From positions 3,038,001 through 3,102,000 of the forward strand of contig NC_018708.1 of assembly GCF_000302535.1 (NCBI RefSeq): 64,000 nucleotides of DNA, in the 5' to 3' direction. The translations under genes were made by a program, and so were the position numbers. The notes under the pieces are model-generated. The model searched no databases, was not told where the DNA came from, and worked only from the letters and a program-made list of their open reading frames with translations. Below are positions 9,701-18,800 of the stretch, piece by piece (the first letter of the stretch is position 1; each line of letters starts with the position of its first letter). The DNA is from Acidovorax sp. KKS102. Its GTDB lineage: Bacteria > Pseudomonadota > Gammaproteobacteria > Burkholderiales > Burkholderiaceae_C.

Positions 9701-12700
9701 GCCTGCGAGGTCTTGTCGGGCAACGCTGAAATGTTGTTCAGGCTGGCCACCCAGTCGTCCATGCAAAATGCGAACAATTGCCGACGCAGCACCTCGGCCG
9801 CCTGCAAGAACACCCCGGGTGGCGCCACCTCACCCGACAGCATCTCCTGGGTTTCAGCGAAAAAGTACAGGTCATGGGGGCTGTTGCCATCTGCTAGCGT
9901 GGTAGCAAGGGCGTTGCCGTCACGGCGCCCCGCGCGGCCTACCCGCTGCAAAAAGCTGGCTTGGTTGGGTGGCACAGAGCACAGCAATACCGAAGACAAA
10001 TCGCCAATGTCCACACCCATTTCCAGCGTGGGCGTCGCGGAGAGCAGATTCTCAAACCAAGGTTTGGGCTGCTTTGACTTGAAGCGGCTCTCAAGGGCTT
10101 CTCGCACAGGCCGCTCCAGCAACCCCGTGTGCTCGGCGGCAATAACGCGCCGCAAGTCGCCTTTGCTAAAGCGCCGGGCCCACCAATCGTCCGGCTGCGC
10201 AATGAGGACTTCGTAACGAGACTCCGGCGCATCAATACAGGCCATGCCCAGCAGGTGCGCTGCATCTTGCCGGGGCACTGCCAGCCTGCGCTTGCTGCCA
10301 GCAGTGGCCACGAAGGCCACCTCGGTATCGAGCTCCAGCGCCTCGGGTTTGATGGCCCAGGTCTCGCCCTGGTGGTGGGCCGTCAGCTGCAGAATGCCCG
10401 CATCTTTAAAGGCCAGCAAAGCCTCTCGGTACATCTCGGCTGCCAGGCCCTTGACCAGCATGGTCTGGTCGACCAACACGGCAGCGGCCCATCGGTCGTA
10501 CCAGGTGGCGCGCCTACTGCCGGTCAATTTGTCAAAGCCAGGCTGCGTGCCCAGGGTCAGGAGCACCGGTCGCGGTGTGTGCTCTCCCATCTTGGGCATC
10601 CATTCCGCGCTGCTCCCGGTTTTGACCAGGGCATAGACTCTGCCGTCCCCAGCGTAGGCACCGAGCTCGGGGTGCATCACCCCACCGCGTCTGCGCATGT
10701 GCGCCAGGGTGCCCCACAGCCATTGGGTCACCGTCTTCAGTTCGAGCCCATGGGCGCCAAACTGTTCGCGATAGCGCGGCAGCAAGTCGGCAGCCACCGC
10801 CTCCACCACGCTCCAAGGCACAGATAGCGTGGCCTTGCCCGTGCGCTCCAAGGTTCGCCCGCGGTGGCTTTGGTAGGTCATCTCACTGTAAGCCTGCCAG
10901 AGCAGCCGCTTCTTAACCTTCAGCGGCAGCCGGCTCTCAGTGGGCAGATGCTGCTTCTCTTGCAGTTCCACCGACCAATCGCGCTGCCACATCATGTTCG
11001 GCGCTACAAACTCTGACACCAGCGATTCGCGAGACATGTGCAACACCGAACCTGGTTGCTCGAACTGCTGCTCCATCTTTTCGAGGAACGCGGCCCAGCT
11101 CAAACGCGAGGGCACCACCTCGTCCATCACATGGGCCAGCGCCGTGCGCACGTTGTTAAGGTACGTACGCGCGCCAAAGAAGCCCGCACGGTGGGCGGCG
11201 TCTTGAACCGAGTCTGAAAACGCAATCAGCTTCTTGTCGTCGTTGAACACACTGGCCCAACTGCTCTCTACCACTTGCGAGCCCAGCGTGGCGCTGCGCG
11301 CACCCAGCAGCAAGAGCTCGTCTTGCTCGCCGCAAGCTGGACAGGTGTTGTCGTGCCGCGTGTACTGCGCCTGACCTATCACCTGCGTCTTCTGGGCTGT
11401 GACACGAAACACCGACAACAACTCTTGATGGCCGCAAGCCAGGCACTCTTCCTGGCTTTGCTGCGTGGTTCCGCAGGCTACGCAGACGCGCTCGGTCACG
11501 CCATCGACATGCGAGCGCGAAATGCTCTCTGATGCATACAGCCGTGCCGCCTCGGGACGCCGCGAAAACCAGGTGTTGTAGACCTCATCGAGCTGGGTCG
11601 AGAGTTTGCTGGTGCCCTGCACCAATCGGGACAGCCATCCAGTGGTGCGGCACTGGCTGCACTGCACCATGGGCAGGTAGACACCATCGCGCGCCACCGG
11701 CAGGTCACGCTCACTGCGCAATTTCACTTCCTGTGGGTTAACGCTGAGCTTGCCCACCATGCGGCGCAACTCACGCACCCACAGCTGCAGCCGTAGCGTG
11801 ACCAAGGGCTGCGACCCGTCGCGCAGCGCCCAGGCCACCAATACCAACAGGGCATCGAGTACCTGAGTGACCTGCGCCGGGCTGGCCACAGGCATGTTGC
11901 GTGCAAAGGCTTCTGTCAGCTCTGGGTAGCTCACCACTCCACCCTTGGCCAGCTTGAGCAGGTTCACGAAAAGCTGGTGGCGCTTGAGCAACTGGCCCAG
12001 CCCACGGCGCCACGCAGGTGCGTTGACGTCCTCTGGCACTGGCTCGTCCGGGAAAAACAGCGAAAACCAAGCCTGCACCGCAGCCTGCGGAGTGGGGTAC
12101 TGCGATGGCTCCAGCAGCGGCGCCTGTTCTGCCCGGAACAAGAACATGTAGTCCACCGTGGCGTCTTCCAGAAACCGCCCCACCGATTGGCGGCTCTCGG
12201 TCACCACAGCCTCTTCGCCAAACGGCACACCAAAAATCTGCCGCGCATATTCGCGCAAAGGCGCCGTGTCTGCGGCGTTGCCCAAGGTGGCCGATGTGCC
12301 TGCACAGATGAGGTGCCCTGGGGGAGTTTTGAGTCTTGCGCGTAAGCGGCGCAGCAGCAAGGCTAGGTCAGTGCCCTGGGCACCATCAAACGTGTGCAAC
12401 TCGTCCACCACCACATAGCGCAGCGTGGTGGGTAGGTTGGCGGCCCATAACTGACGGTCCTTGGGCCGCAGCATCAGGTAGTCGAGCATCTTGTAGTTGG
12501 TCAGCAAGATGTCGGGCGGGTGCTTGCGCAGGGTGTCGCGGTCAGTGATGACGGCGCCCTGCGTCATTACCATGCCCTCGCCAGGAGCCCCGGCGTTTCC
12601 GCCCACATACAGCCCCACGCGCAACCCGGCAAACGCAGCGGTGGACGCCACCAGCTCGGCAATGCGGCGCGCCTGGTCGGTGGCCAGTGCATTCATGGGG

Positions 12701-13098
12701 TAGATGACCAAGGCCTTCACGCCAGATTCGCCCGCCGCGCGGGCGCGGGCGCAGTGGTCCAGCACCGGGTACAGAAAGCACTCTGTCTTACCGCTGCCCG
12801 TACCAGTGGCCACCAAAGTGCTCACGCCCTGGCGGTGACTAGACAGCCGCTCCCAGGCGTGTTCTTGGTGGCTGAAACCAGGGTGCGCGGTCTCGAACGT
12901 GTCAAAGAACGTCTTGCCACATTTGCCCGCCACAAATGGCAGGCCCACCTGCACAAACGGGCCTTTAAGCCACGCCGCCTCGTCATCGACAAAGCGGCTC
13001 ATCAAACCGTGGTTGAACGCGTCGGCGGGCTCGAAGGCAGAAACCAGAAACTGTTTCAGAGCCGTTTGTATGTCGTTGGCGAGTAGTGACGGGAGCAT
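6709..13098 (-). CDS. Giant SF2 helicase with DUF1998 and C-terminal Vsr-like nuclease domain (DruE/DrmB-like)
   Basis: A 2129-residue protein. Walker A GTGSGKT lies near residue 99, a DELH box near 233, GTSATLG soon after, and the C-terminal helicase motif QRVGRAGRR near 1051. Several CxxC zinc modules follow the helicase start (CSQC, CVAC/CLAC, CPAC) and later ones (CPSC twice, CKHC). The DUF1998 cysteine cluster (CSCNDDPEKDGCYRC) is near 1630. At about 1760-1830 there is a Vsr/DUF559-like segment (PDFVIW, VAVFCDGWAYHKD, EDALKRSALV) of the PD-(D/E)XK type. Size and DUF1998 match Druantia DruE, while DISARM splits these functions between DrmA and DrmB. The gene begins 14 bp after the PIN gene. 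Confidence 0.88.
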   Translation of the reverse strand: MLPSLLANDIQTALKQFLVSAFEPADAFNHGLMSRFVDDEAAWLKGPFVQVGLPFVAGKCGKTFFDTFETAHPGFSHQEHAWERLSSHRQGVSTLVATGTGSGKTECFLYPVLDHCARARAAGESGVKALVIYPMNALATDQARRIAELVASTAAFAGLRVGLYVGGNAGAPGEGMVMTQGAVITDRDTLRKHPPDILLTNYKMLDYLMLRPKDRQLWAANLPTTLRYVVVDELHTFDGAQGTDLALLLRRLRARLKTPPGHLICAGTSATLGNAADTAPLREYARQIFGVPFGEEAVVTESRQSVGRFLEDATVDYMFLFRAEQAPLLEPSQYPTPQAAVQAWFSLFFPDEPVPEDVNAPAWRRGLGQLLKRHQLFVNLLKLAKGGVVSYPELTEAFARNMPVASPAQVTQVLDALLVLVAWALRDGSQPLVTLRLQLWVRELRRMVGKLSVNPQEVKLRSERDLPVARDGVYLPMVQCSQCRTTGWLSRLVQGTSKLSTQLDEVYNTWFSRRPEAARLYASESISRSHVDGVTERVCVACGTTQQSQEECLACGHQELLSVFRVTAQKTQVIGQAQYTRHDNTCPACGEQDELLLLGARSATLGSQVVESSWASVFNDDKKLIAFSDSVQDAAHRAGFFGARTYLNNVRTALAHVMDEVVPSRLSWAAFLEKMEQQFEQPGSVLHMSRESLVSEFVAPNMMWQRDWSVELQEKQHLPTESRLPLKVKKRLLWQAYSEMTYQSHRGRTLERTGKATLSVPWSVVEAVAADLLPRYREQFGAHGLELKTVTQWLWGTLAHMRRRGGVMHPELGAYAGDGRVYALVKTGSSAEWMPKMGEHTPRPVLLTLGTQPGFDKLTGSRRATWYDRWAAAVLVDQTMLVKGLAAEMYREALLAFKDAGILQLTAHHQGETWAIKPEALELDTEVAFVATAGSKRRLAVPRQDAAHLLGMACIDAPESRYEVLIAQPDDWWARRFSKGDLRRVIAAEHTGLLERPVREALESRFKSKQPKPWFENLLSATPTLEMGVDIGDLSSVLLCSVPPNQASFLQRVGRAGRRDGNALATTLADGNSPHDLYFFAETQEMLSGEVAPPGVFLQAAEVLRRQLFAFCMDDWVASLNNISALPDKTSQALDAMDQGKQERFPYVFSNYVLAHEERLFQGFVQLLAGDIDDVVTARLWDFMQGQGESDGLRTRLLKALEELQEERRTYKKRKDELDKVRAKAQQKPQDDATRAEIDNLLRERDKLLELIKEINTRDLLNTLTDAGLIPNYAFPEAGVELKSVLWRKRASDEPGQGAYVTLTTQKYERPAQSALSEFAPENRFYANQRRVEVDQINMNLAKTEDWRFCPSCHHMQNLTVEADTHVACPSCGDAMWSDAAQRRTLLRFKQAIANSNDTDVRIDDSADDREPKYYVRQLMADFSPSHIREAWQIGSGALPFGFEFISRVTFRDVNFGELAKPGEAFKVADKESSRPGFKLCKHCGKVQKPPRRSSDPSGQSHSFDCPKYGDDSPTNLLECLYLYREFESEALRILVPYTKNGMDESVVQSFMAAVQLGLKRRFGGKVDHLRMVLQDEPGKDGGPRRHYVMLYDSVPGGTGYLHQLLAHDAGTLSDVLKMALQAVTSCSCNDDPEKDGCYRCLYQYRLGRSMEQVSRDQAKAVLGELVGALDQLERVKTISEIFINPNFDSVLEARFIESLKRLGGVGSIPMVKLVQDVVNGKSGFVLEVGGQRYRVEPQCDVGAEQGVLAASKPDFVIWPWATGSKRRPVAVFCDGWAYHKDCLREDALKRSALVASGRFWCWSVTHNDVMDALAGKLDTDLESPLMGMARHHGAKAPATVPRAQEKAFTQHAVASLLHWLATPADGPSGDPAIEQLQRNALWLGFLMVPHNEQEKSTCEHQLGQWIHRLPAHVKEPGKGFAHSLSKVSGVCQQVGWWPLAAAKGLPQEANWMAPGVLVLDEVKAEDDAALHLAWRQWLQLFNTAQSLPGMWLVTASGLDQHDYDGLTSLPAPVAAQASEQTSLNGAWLEVLEQLLEPLKPGMVRLAQAGAAVPEIGPELADDKGRVVADAEMVWAAAHVAILRPDQADMVQEWTAQGWTVLCLDEDLTHCNAQPWEKAAATALGLTIE

Positions 13099-13112
13099 GT
13101 ATTTCTTACTTC

Positions 13113-13826
13113 TCAGCGCGAGCGCTGCTTGGTCCGGGCCTTGGTAGTGCCTTGCGACGCCCCAGGCACTGCAAGCTCCCAGCGCACAGCCAGCTCGGCT
13201 GCCAGCTCTTGGTTGTCAAACTGCTGTGGGCTTTTGATGGACGCAAGCATGTCCAACAGCGAGAAAGCGGGGTTCTTGAAATCCGCAGCCGTCTTTTGCA
13301 AGCTGCTGGCGGTCCCTTCAGGGTCCATCTGATACACCAGTTGCAAGACATCGCCGGGGTGCAAAGGCACCACGCCAAACGGCGCCAGTACCTTGGCCGG
13401 CAAGTCTTTCAGGTTGTCTGTGGCCAGCACTACGTCGCGCCCAGTGGCCTGCGCCCAATCGGCTGCAGCCAAAGCCACATGCACATCGTCAGGGTCTGGC
13501 AATCGCAAAAGGGGCGCCAATGCCTTGTTGCTTCGCAACAGCTCCAGCCGGTCGCCATCATCGTCCCAGCCCGGCAACTGAAAACCGGGCACCAGGTGCT
13601 TTTTGATGGTTGCCAAGCGCTTTTGAGCCCAAACCAGGTCGTCCGCTGTGCTCTCGCGCTGATTGGCACCGGCTCGAAGTCGCGCCCGGTGCTTTGCGTA
13701 CTCCACCTCAATCTGCGGGGTCCAACGCAGGTCGATAGCCACGGCCCTGGCAAGGTCGAAGAATGCGAATGACACCACGTCCTTGACCAGAACATTGGCG
13801 TCCGCAAGGACGATAAGCGGCGGCAT
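13113..13826 (-). CDS. PIN-domain ribonuclease, toxin-like
   Basis: A 237-residue protein with a VapC-type PIN domain. The acidic set is visible: Asp9 in LADANVLVKD, Glu in QIEVEYAKH, Asp in LPDPDDVHVALAAA and Asp in VLATDNLKDL. The family cuts RNA in a metal-dependent way. Its ATG shares one base with the stop of the upstream HTH gene (TGATG), the tight coupling usual for toxin-antitoxin pairs. The last 80 residues are an extra helical tail absent from minimal VapC. The pair sits inside the defence unit, directly ahead of the giant helicase gene. Toxin function is inferred from family and arrangement. Confidence 0.85.
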   Translation of the reverse strand: MPPLIVLADANVLVKDVVSFAFFDLARAVAIDLRWTPQIEVEYAKHRARLRAGANQRESTADDLVWAQKRLATIKKHLVPGFQLPGWDDDGDRLELLRSNKALAPLLRLPDPDDVHVALAAADWAQATGRDVVLATDNLKDLPAKVLAPFGVVPLHPGDVLQLVYQMDPEGTASSLQKTAADFKNPAFSLLDMLASIKSPQQFDNQELAAELAVRWELAVPGASQGTTKARTKQRSR

Positions 13827-14407
13827 CAGGTGGCGATGCCCAGCTTTTTGGCCAAGGCCTGCGCCCGGGCGCGCGACCTCTTGCGCTCTCTACTGGGCCC
13901 CGCCTGAGCGTTGTCCTGCTGCGGCGTCAAATCAACCGCCTTGCGTGCTTGGGCCAAAGTCTTGGGGGCTTCCGCAGAAGCCTTTGCCATCAGCGCTTCA
14001 AACTCACCGGCCAACACCTTGCGGTGTCCGCCTGTAGTGCGGTTCACACGGCCCTTGTACGCCCCAGAATCGAGCAGGGCGGCCACAAAGGGCCGCGAAA
14101 AACCGCTGCGATTGGCGGCCTCCTGGGTGGTAATCCACTCCTCCTGGGCCAATGCCTGTGCCTTGCGCGGCTTCGAAACAGCAGATGTATCCACCAGCTT
14201 CGCTATCTGGCGTGCCAATGCATCGGCCATTGCATCAATTTCTGCCATCGGCAGGTCAGCGCCATGTGCTTTCAACTCAACGGGCAATGCATTGCGCAGG
14301 ACCGATGAATACTGCTGCAGCACCGACGCACGCGCACTCTGGGCCTGGCGAGCGCTGGGCTGCTTGGCGGTTCGGCCAAGTTTGGATGGATAAGTGGCGA
14401 TGCCCAT
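13826..14407 (-). CDS. Excisionase-type HTH protein, probable antitoxin of the PIN pair
   Basis: A 193-residue basic protein. Residues about 90-140 form an excisionase/MerR-like winged helix (EEWITTQEAANRSGFSRPF, then VNRTTGGHRKV), the fold used by antitoxins paired with PIN toxins. The N-terminal part is helical, and the C-terminal 30 residues are rich in Arg and Lys. A strong AAGGAG precedes the ATG by about eight bases. The 131 bp upstream of the gene hold no coding sequence, so an internal promoter is likely here and the pair may autoregulate. The DNA-binding fold is clear; the antitoxin role is inferred. Confidence 0.8.
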   Translation of the reverse strand: MGIATYPSKLGRTAKQPSARQAQSARASVLQQYSSVLRNALPVELKAHGADLPMAEIDAMADALARQIAKLVDTSAVSKPRKAQALAQEEWITTQEAANRSGFSRPFVAALLDSGAYKGRVNRTTGGHRKVLAGEFEALMAKASAEAPKTLAQARKAVDLTPQQDNAQAGPSRERKRSRARAQALAKKLGIAT

Positions 14408-14538
14408 GGTCGTGACTCCTTGGTCTTGGATGGCGCTTCAGAGAGTGCAAAAATCGAAAAAATCGAAGTAATTATGCGACAACCTCGCCACAGGAGCAAA
14501 TCCCGCGGCCCGATGCGGGCCTCAGAGGCTGCGAGGAG

Positions 14539-14985
14539 TCACTTCACAGGTACGGCCTTTTTCAATTTCTCCAGAAGTGGCTCAGACATCGCCTTCACAT
14601 GGTCGTGGCACTCGCTCTCATCTTTCGGTAATCGCGGCAGCCCCGGGCTCACGCGAGAGAAGTCGGCCAGCTTGAAAGCCGCGTCGTAGTAGTCTTTGAG
14701 CTCTTTTGCCAACGCCTCATCAAGGCAAAAAACTGCCGTGTGCTGGTGGCGATAGAACAGCCGCACCACATCCAAATCCGGGGCTTGGCCTTTGCATTGC
14801 ATGTGCATGCTCAAATCCAGAAAAGCATCAAATACCGCACGGCGCTCGTGGTACATCGCCTGCGCATTCGCCCGCTTGGCTTCCTGGGCTGACCGATGCG
14901 CGCTCCATCCAGCCCACACAGCCACCGCCAACGAACCCAGCGCAACCGTTTCAGAAACTCCCCAATCGGCAACCATCGCTACCAT
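14539..14985 (-). CDS. Small predicted membrane-anchored protein
   Basis: A 148-residue protein using the ATG at 14985. The frame is open further upstream, but that part overlaps the preceding gene's coding region. Residues about 8-28 (VSETVALGSLAVAVWAGW) form one membrane helix, followed by a charged helical cytoplasmic domain (AHRSAQEAKRANAQ onward). This single-anchor plus helical-domain layout is common in small accessory proteins of defence islands. It lies 19 bp after the zinc-ribbon gene. I do not recognise the family and cannot assign a function. Confidence 0.6.
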   Translation of the reverse strand: MVAMVADWGVSETVALGSLAVAVWAGWSAHRSAQEAKRANAQAMYHERRAVFDAFLDLSMHMQCKGQAPDLDVVRLFYRHQHTAVFCLDEALAKELKDYYDAAFKLADFSRVSPGLPRLPKDESECHDHVKAMSEPLLEKLKKAVPVK

Positions 14986-15004
14986 CCAAGCACAGCTCAC
15001 TAGC

Positions 15005-15829
15005 TCACCCTGCGTTTTGTGATACAGGCGTGTCTGCAAACACGGCAAAGCCAACCCGGCACTGGGTGCCACATTCAGGGCATTTCCAATATGCTCCGGC
15101 CCGTATTTGATGCCGGAATAGCTTGAGTGCGTGACCACATTCGGGGTTTGCACAACACACGTCTTGTACCACCGGGCGCACCGTTTGCGTGCCCGTTTGT
15201 TCAACCTGAACGACGTGCTCAGCACCACATTCAAAGCAGACTACCGGCACTTCGGCCTGCCCACGGGGCAGACGCTTTCGCACCGTCTTGCCACAGTCCT
15301 CATTCATGCAATTGAAGGTCGTGAAAGTACCAAAATTGATGTTGAAAACGGGAGAAGCAAGCACAGCATCAAGCTTGACCACCAACTCATCGCAGCGGCT
15401 GCGCAGCTTCCGCCAGTCGTGACCACCACTGTTGAGCTGCCTCAGCGTGGGGTGATGCAAAAACGAACCGAGGGCGTCGTAGCTCCCCTTGATGTCCTTC
15501 AGGTTGAAAACCTTTTCTGAGCCCAAGGTCCGCATCTCCTTGGCGGGGACACCCGGTTCATCTTCCAAACCAAAAGACAAGGTTCCGCTCGCATCTGCCA
15601 GCGGTTCTAGCTCAAGCAGCACTTTCATCAGTTTGCTGGGTTGCCAAACGTCGTATTCCTGCGGAGGCAGTTCCTTTTCGAAAGACTTGGCCCGCTCGTA
15701 GGTAACGGCTTCAATCGCCATACGAAGCTCCAGCGCGGCGTAACTCAGGCGCTCATCGCAGCCGCTTGCTATCTCTGTTTTGGCGCGTTGCAATGCCTCT
15801 CGGGCTCGTTGACGGAAGTGGGGATTCAT
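15005..15829 (-). CDS. Helical domain plus double zinc-ribbon protein
   Basis: A 274-residue protein. The N-terminal half is helical and resembles DUF4145/HEPN-like regions (YAALELRMAIEAVTYER and, later, LGSFLHHPTL), though no clear catalytic RxxxxH is seen. The C-terminal half carries two zinc-ribbon modules: CMNEDCG with CFECG, then CCANPECG with CPECG. Its ATG overlaps the stop of the methylase gene (ATGA), so the two are translationally coupled and may form a complex. A nucleic-acid-binding or scaffold role is likely but inferred. DUF4145 is a tentative name. Confidence 0.7.
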   Translation of the reverse strand: MNPHFRQRAREALQRAKTEIASGCDERLSYAALELRMAIEAVTYERAKSFEKELPPQEYDVWQPSKLMKVLLELEPLADASGTLSFGLEDEPGVPAKEMRTLGSEKVFNLKDIKGSYDALGSFLHHPTLRQLNSGGHDWRKLRSRCDELVVKLDAVLASPVFNINFGTFTTFNCMNEDCGKTVRKRLPRGQAEVPVVCFECGAEHVVQVEQTGTQTVRPVVQDVCCANPECGHALKLFRHQIRAGAYWKCPECGTQCRVGFAVFADTPVSQNAG

Positions 15830-18800
15830 AGTTGGCTCGCATCTCGTTGCCCCTCAAAGAATTCCCACGCCACCCGGTAGTCGTCCTCGCGGCTGGCGCG
15901 GGTGAAGGGGGCGGTGTAGGTGCGTTGCACTTCGCGGGGGCCGCCGGGGAGGGTGTCGTCCATGAGCCATTGGGTGATGGTGGTGCCATCGGGCACCTTG
16001 GGGGTGCCGCCGCGCTTTTGGGTTTCTTCGCTGTCGCCGGCCTCGCGGCTGGCGTAGGCCCACAGGTCGTCCCAGCCGAAGTTGCCTTCGCGTACCTTAC
16101 CGTCGGGGGTGGTGATGCGGGTGCGGGGGGTGGTGCGGCTGCCTTTGCGCGGTAGGCCCACGCCTACCAGGCCTTTGCTGTTGGTGAAGACGATGCGGCC
16201 GGTGGCGTCGTACCAGGTGTCGCGCTCGTAGCCTTGCATGACGGGGAATTGCACGCGGTAGATGAGCAGCAGTTCGTCCAGCGTCAGGCCCAGGGCCTGG
16301 GCCACCAGCACATCGATTTCAACCAGGGCCATGCGGCGGGCGTAGTCGCTGCGCAGGGCGTAATCGCGCGTCCAGGTGCTGGTGAGGGTGGGCCAAAAAT
16401 CGTGCGACAGGCGCGGGTTGCCCGGCTGGCTCCAACACTGGTCGGCAAAGTCCAGGTCATAGACCTGTTCCCACAGCGGGGCGTAGTGGGTAGTGAGGCA
16501 GTTGAGGGCGAGAGTGCGGGCACGAAGGCCGATGTGGTTTTCAATGAATGGCGCACGTCCAAGCTGATTCATGTAGAGATGGGCCATGCCAGCGCTCTTA
16601 ACACTGAAATCACATGGTACGGATGCCATGAATCCAGCCACATCCACCGCTTGAGCCTGGCTCCTGAATGTCAGAGAGGAAATCGTGTGGATGTGTGCCA
16701 CTCCGGGCGGCGCAATGATTGGCCGTGTAGTTCGCTCGCCCGAAATGCTCACGTAGTTACTGAAAACCAGTCGGAAAAACTCCGTCACCGGCCTGTTCGG
16801 CGTTCCGTCCTGCTCCAGCCAACTTACGCGAGGCGTGCGGCGCAGGTATTCGGCGCGGTCGGGCATGGGGCGGTAGTTGGTGCGCGGTATGTAGTCGTCG
16901 GGCAGGGTCTGCAGGTCGATGATGTCGTAATGGCCATTGGCTGTGCAGACCTTGCGCGGGGTTTTGTTGAACGGATTGGCCAGAAAGAAATGCGGGCCGG
17001 ACAGCACCCAGTCGTGCGGCGTTGTGGCAAAGCCGGGGGCGGTGCTGGGGCGGCGGGCGATGGTGCCATCCTTTTGCTGCATGGTTTCGTGCCACATCTC
17101 GGTGGAGACATAGCCCTCGCCCAAGTCCGCTAAGCGGCGCGGGTAGGCGGCCAGCTTGGCCAGCACGCTGCTCAGGGCGCCAGCGTGCAGCGCGGGCAGG
17201 CGGGCGCGGCGCGCGAGGGTGCCGGGTTCGTCGTAGAGCTGTGCAAAGGTGGCCAGCGCAGCTTCATCCACGCGCACGATGCGGTCGCGGTGGCCGCTGG
17301 TGTTCCATTGCCCAGCCTCGGTTTTGTAGCCGCCCACCGTGCCCAAGCCGTCGTGCAGGTAGCAGGCATCGACAGTGGCGGGTGCAAACAGGTTGGCCAA
17401 CTGGTCAAAACGCGGCGAGGCTTGCGCGGCGCCATAGATATTGACGCTGAATTTTGTCAGGTGGTGTACCTCAGCAAACAGCGCTAATTCGTTCACAAAC
17501 TGAAAATGCCGCCGCAGCCGCGCGTACACCGCTTCGCGCAGGTTGCCGCCCTTAGGGTCGTCATACGGCCCTTCGGGGTGCAGCAGCCCGGTCACGCCCT
17601 GCGCGCTGCACAAGCCCCAAGCCAGCGGCATAAAACATTTGTACAGGTTGGTTTGCACGCCTTTGAGCAGCGGGTAGTTCTGCACGGCATTGAGAAAGTT
17701 TTGCGTACCTTCGGCCTCTTGCAGCTCGTCCGTCCATTCAGCTTGAAGGCCGGGGAACTGGGCAAACGCTTCGGCGCGCAGTTGGGCCAAATCACTGGCG
17801 CTGATTTTGCGCACGGCAAACACCGGGTTGCGCTCGCCCAGAATGCCCGCTTCGTTCCACTCCACCTTCAGCCACGGCGGGTTACCCAGAATCAGGTCAA
17901 AGCCGCCACCGGGGCGTCCCTCAGCCCCCGACCGGGCGCCCAGCAGCACATCGGCAAAGCACAGCTCCCAGTGCATAAAGCGGCGCTGCTCGGCAATGCC
18001 TTCCACCACGGCCACACGGGCAAAGTGCTGGCGCAGCTTGCTGATGCGCAGTTGGCCAAACTTGTCGTGCAGGTTGGGCGGGTTGGCGCCGCCAGTGGGC
18101 TGACTCAGGGGCAACTGGGTTTCAAAACCTTCGAATGCGGGCTGCACCTCGGGCACGAGGACCTGGGGGGCATCGGGCGCGGTGGGCATCAAGTCCAGCC
18201 CGCGCTGGGTTTCCATCTCGACCACGTTGCCTTCGAGGATGGCACCCACCTCCATCCACCACTGTTCGCGGCTGGGCAGGTCGGCACTGCGGGTAATGGG
18301 CCAGAACCACAGGGCGCACCAGTAGTCCATGACGAGCTTGAGGCGGCGGAACGGGGTGGCCAGGTCGCCGTCTTCGTTGAGCAGGCCTTGCTGTCGGATG
18401 GCTTCTTTTTGGGCGCGGCTAACGCGGGTAGAGCGGCCGTCACTACCATTTTGATAGCTGCTTGCGCTTGTCGTGTCTGCGCCAGAGGCACTTTTGACTT
18501 CAAATTCATGCGGCCAGACACGCAGCTGGTCTTCGGTGCGGGCGCGGTCGCGGGCCAGGGCTGCGGTGTGTTGTGCCCACAGGGCCTCCACCTGCTGGCT
18601 GAGTTGCTGCAGGCGGGCCACTTCATAGTCGCCCAGCGGCGCGGTGAGGGCTTTGCGCCAGGCTTTGAGGCGGGCAAAGTCTTCGGGGTAGAGGCTCTTG
18701 GCCACCTTGTCGGTGTAGTCGCCCATGCCGGGGTCGGGCAGCAGAAAGTGCCAGATTTCGTCGGGGCGGCGCGGTGCGTCAGCTGTGGCGCGCCGCGGCG

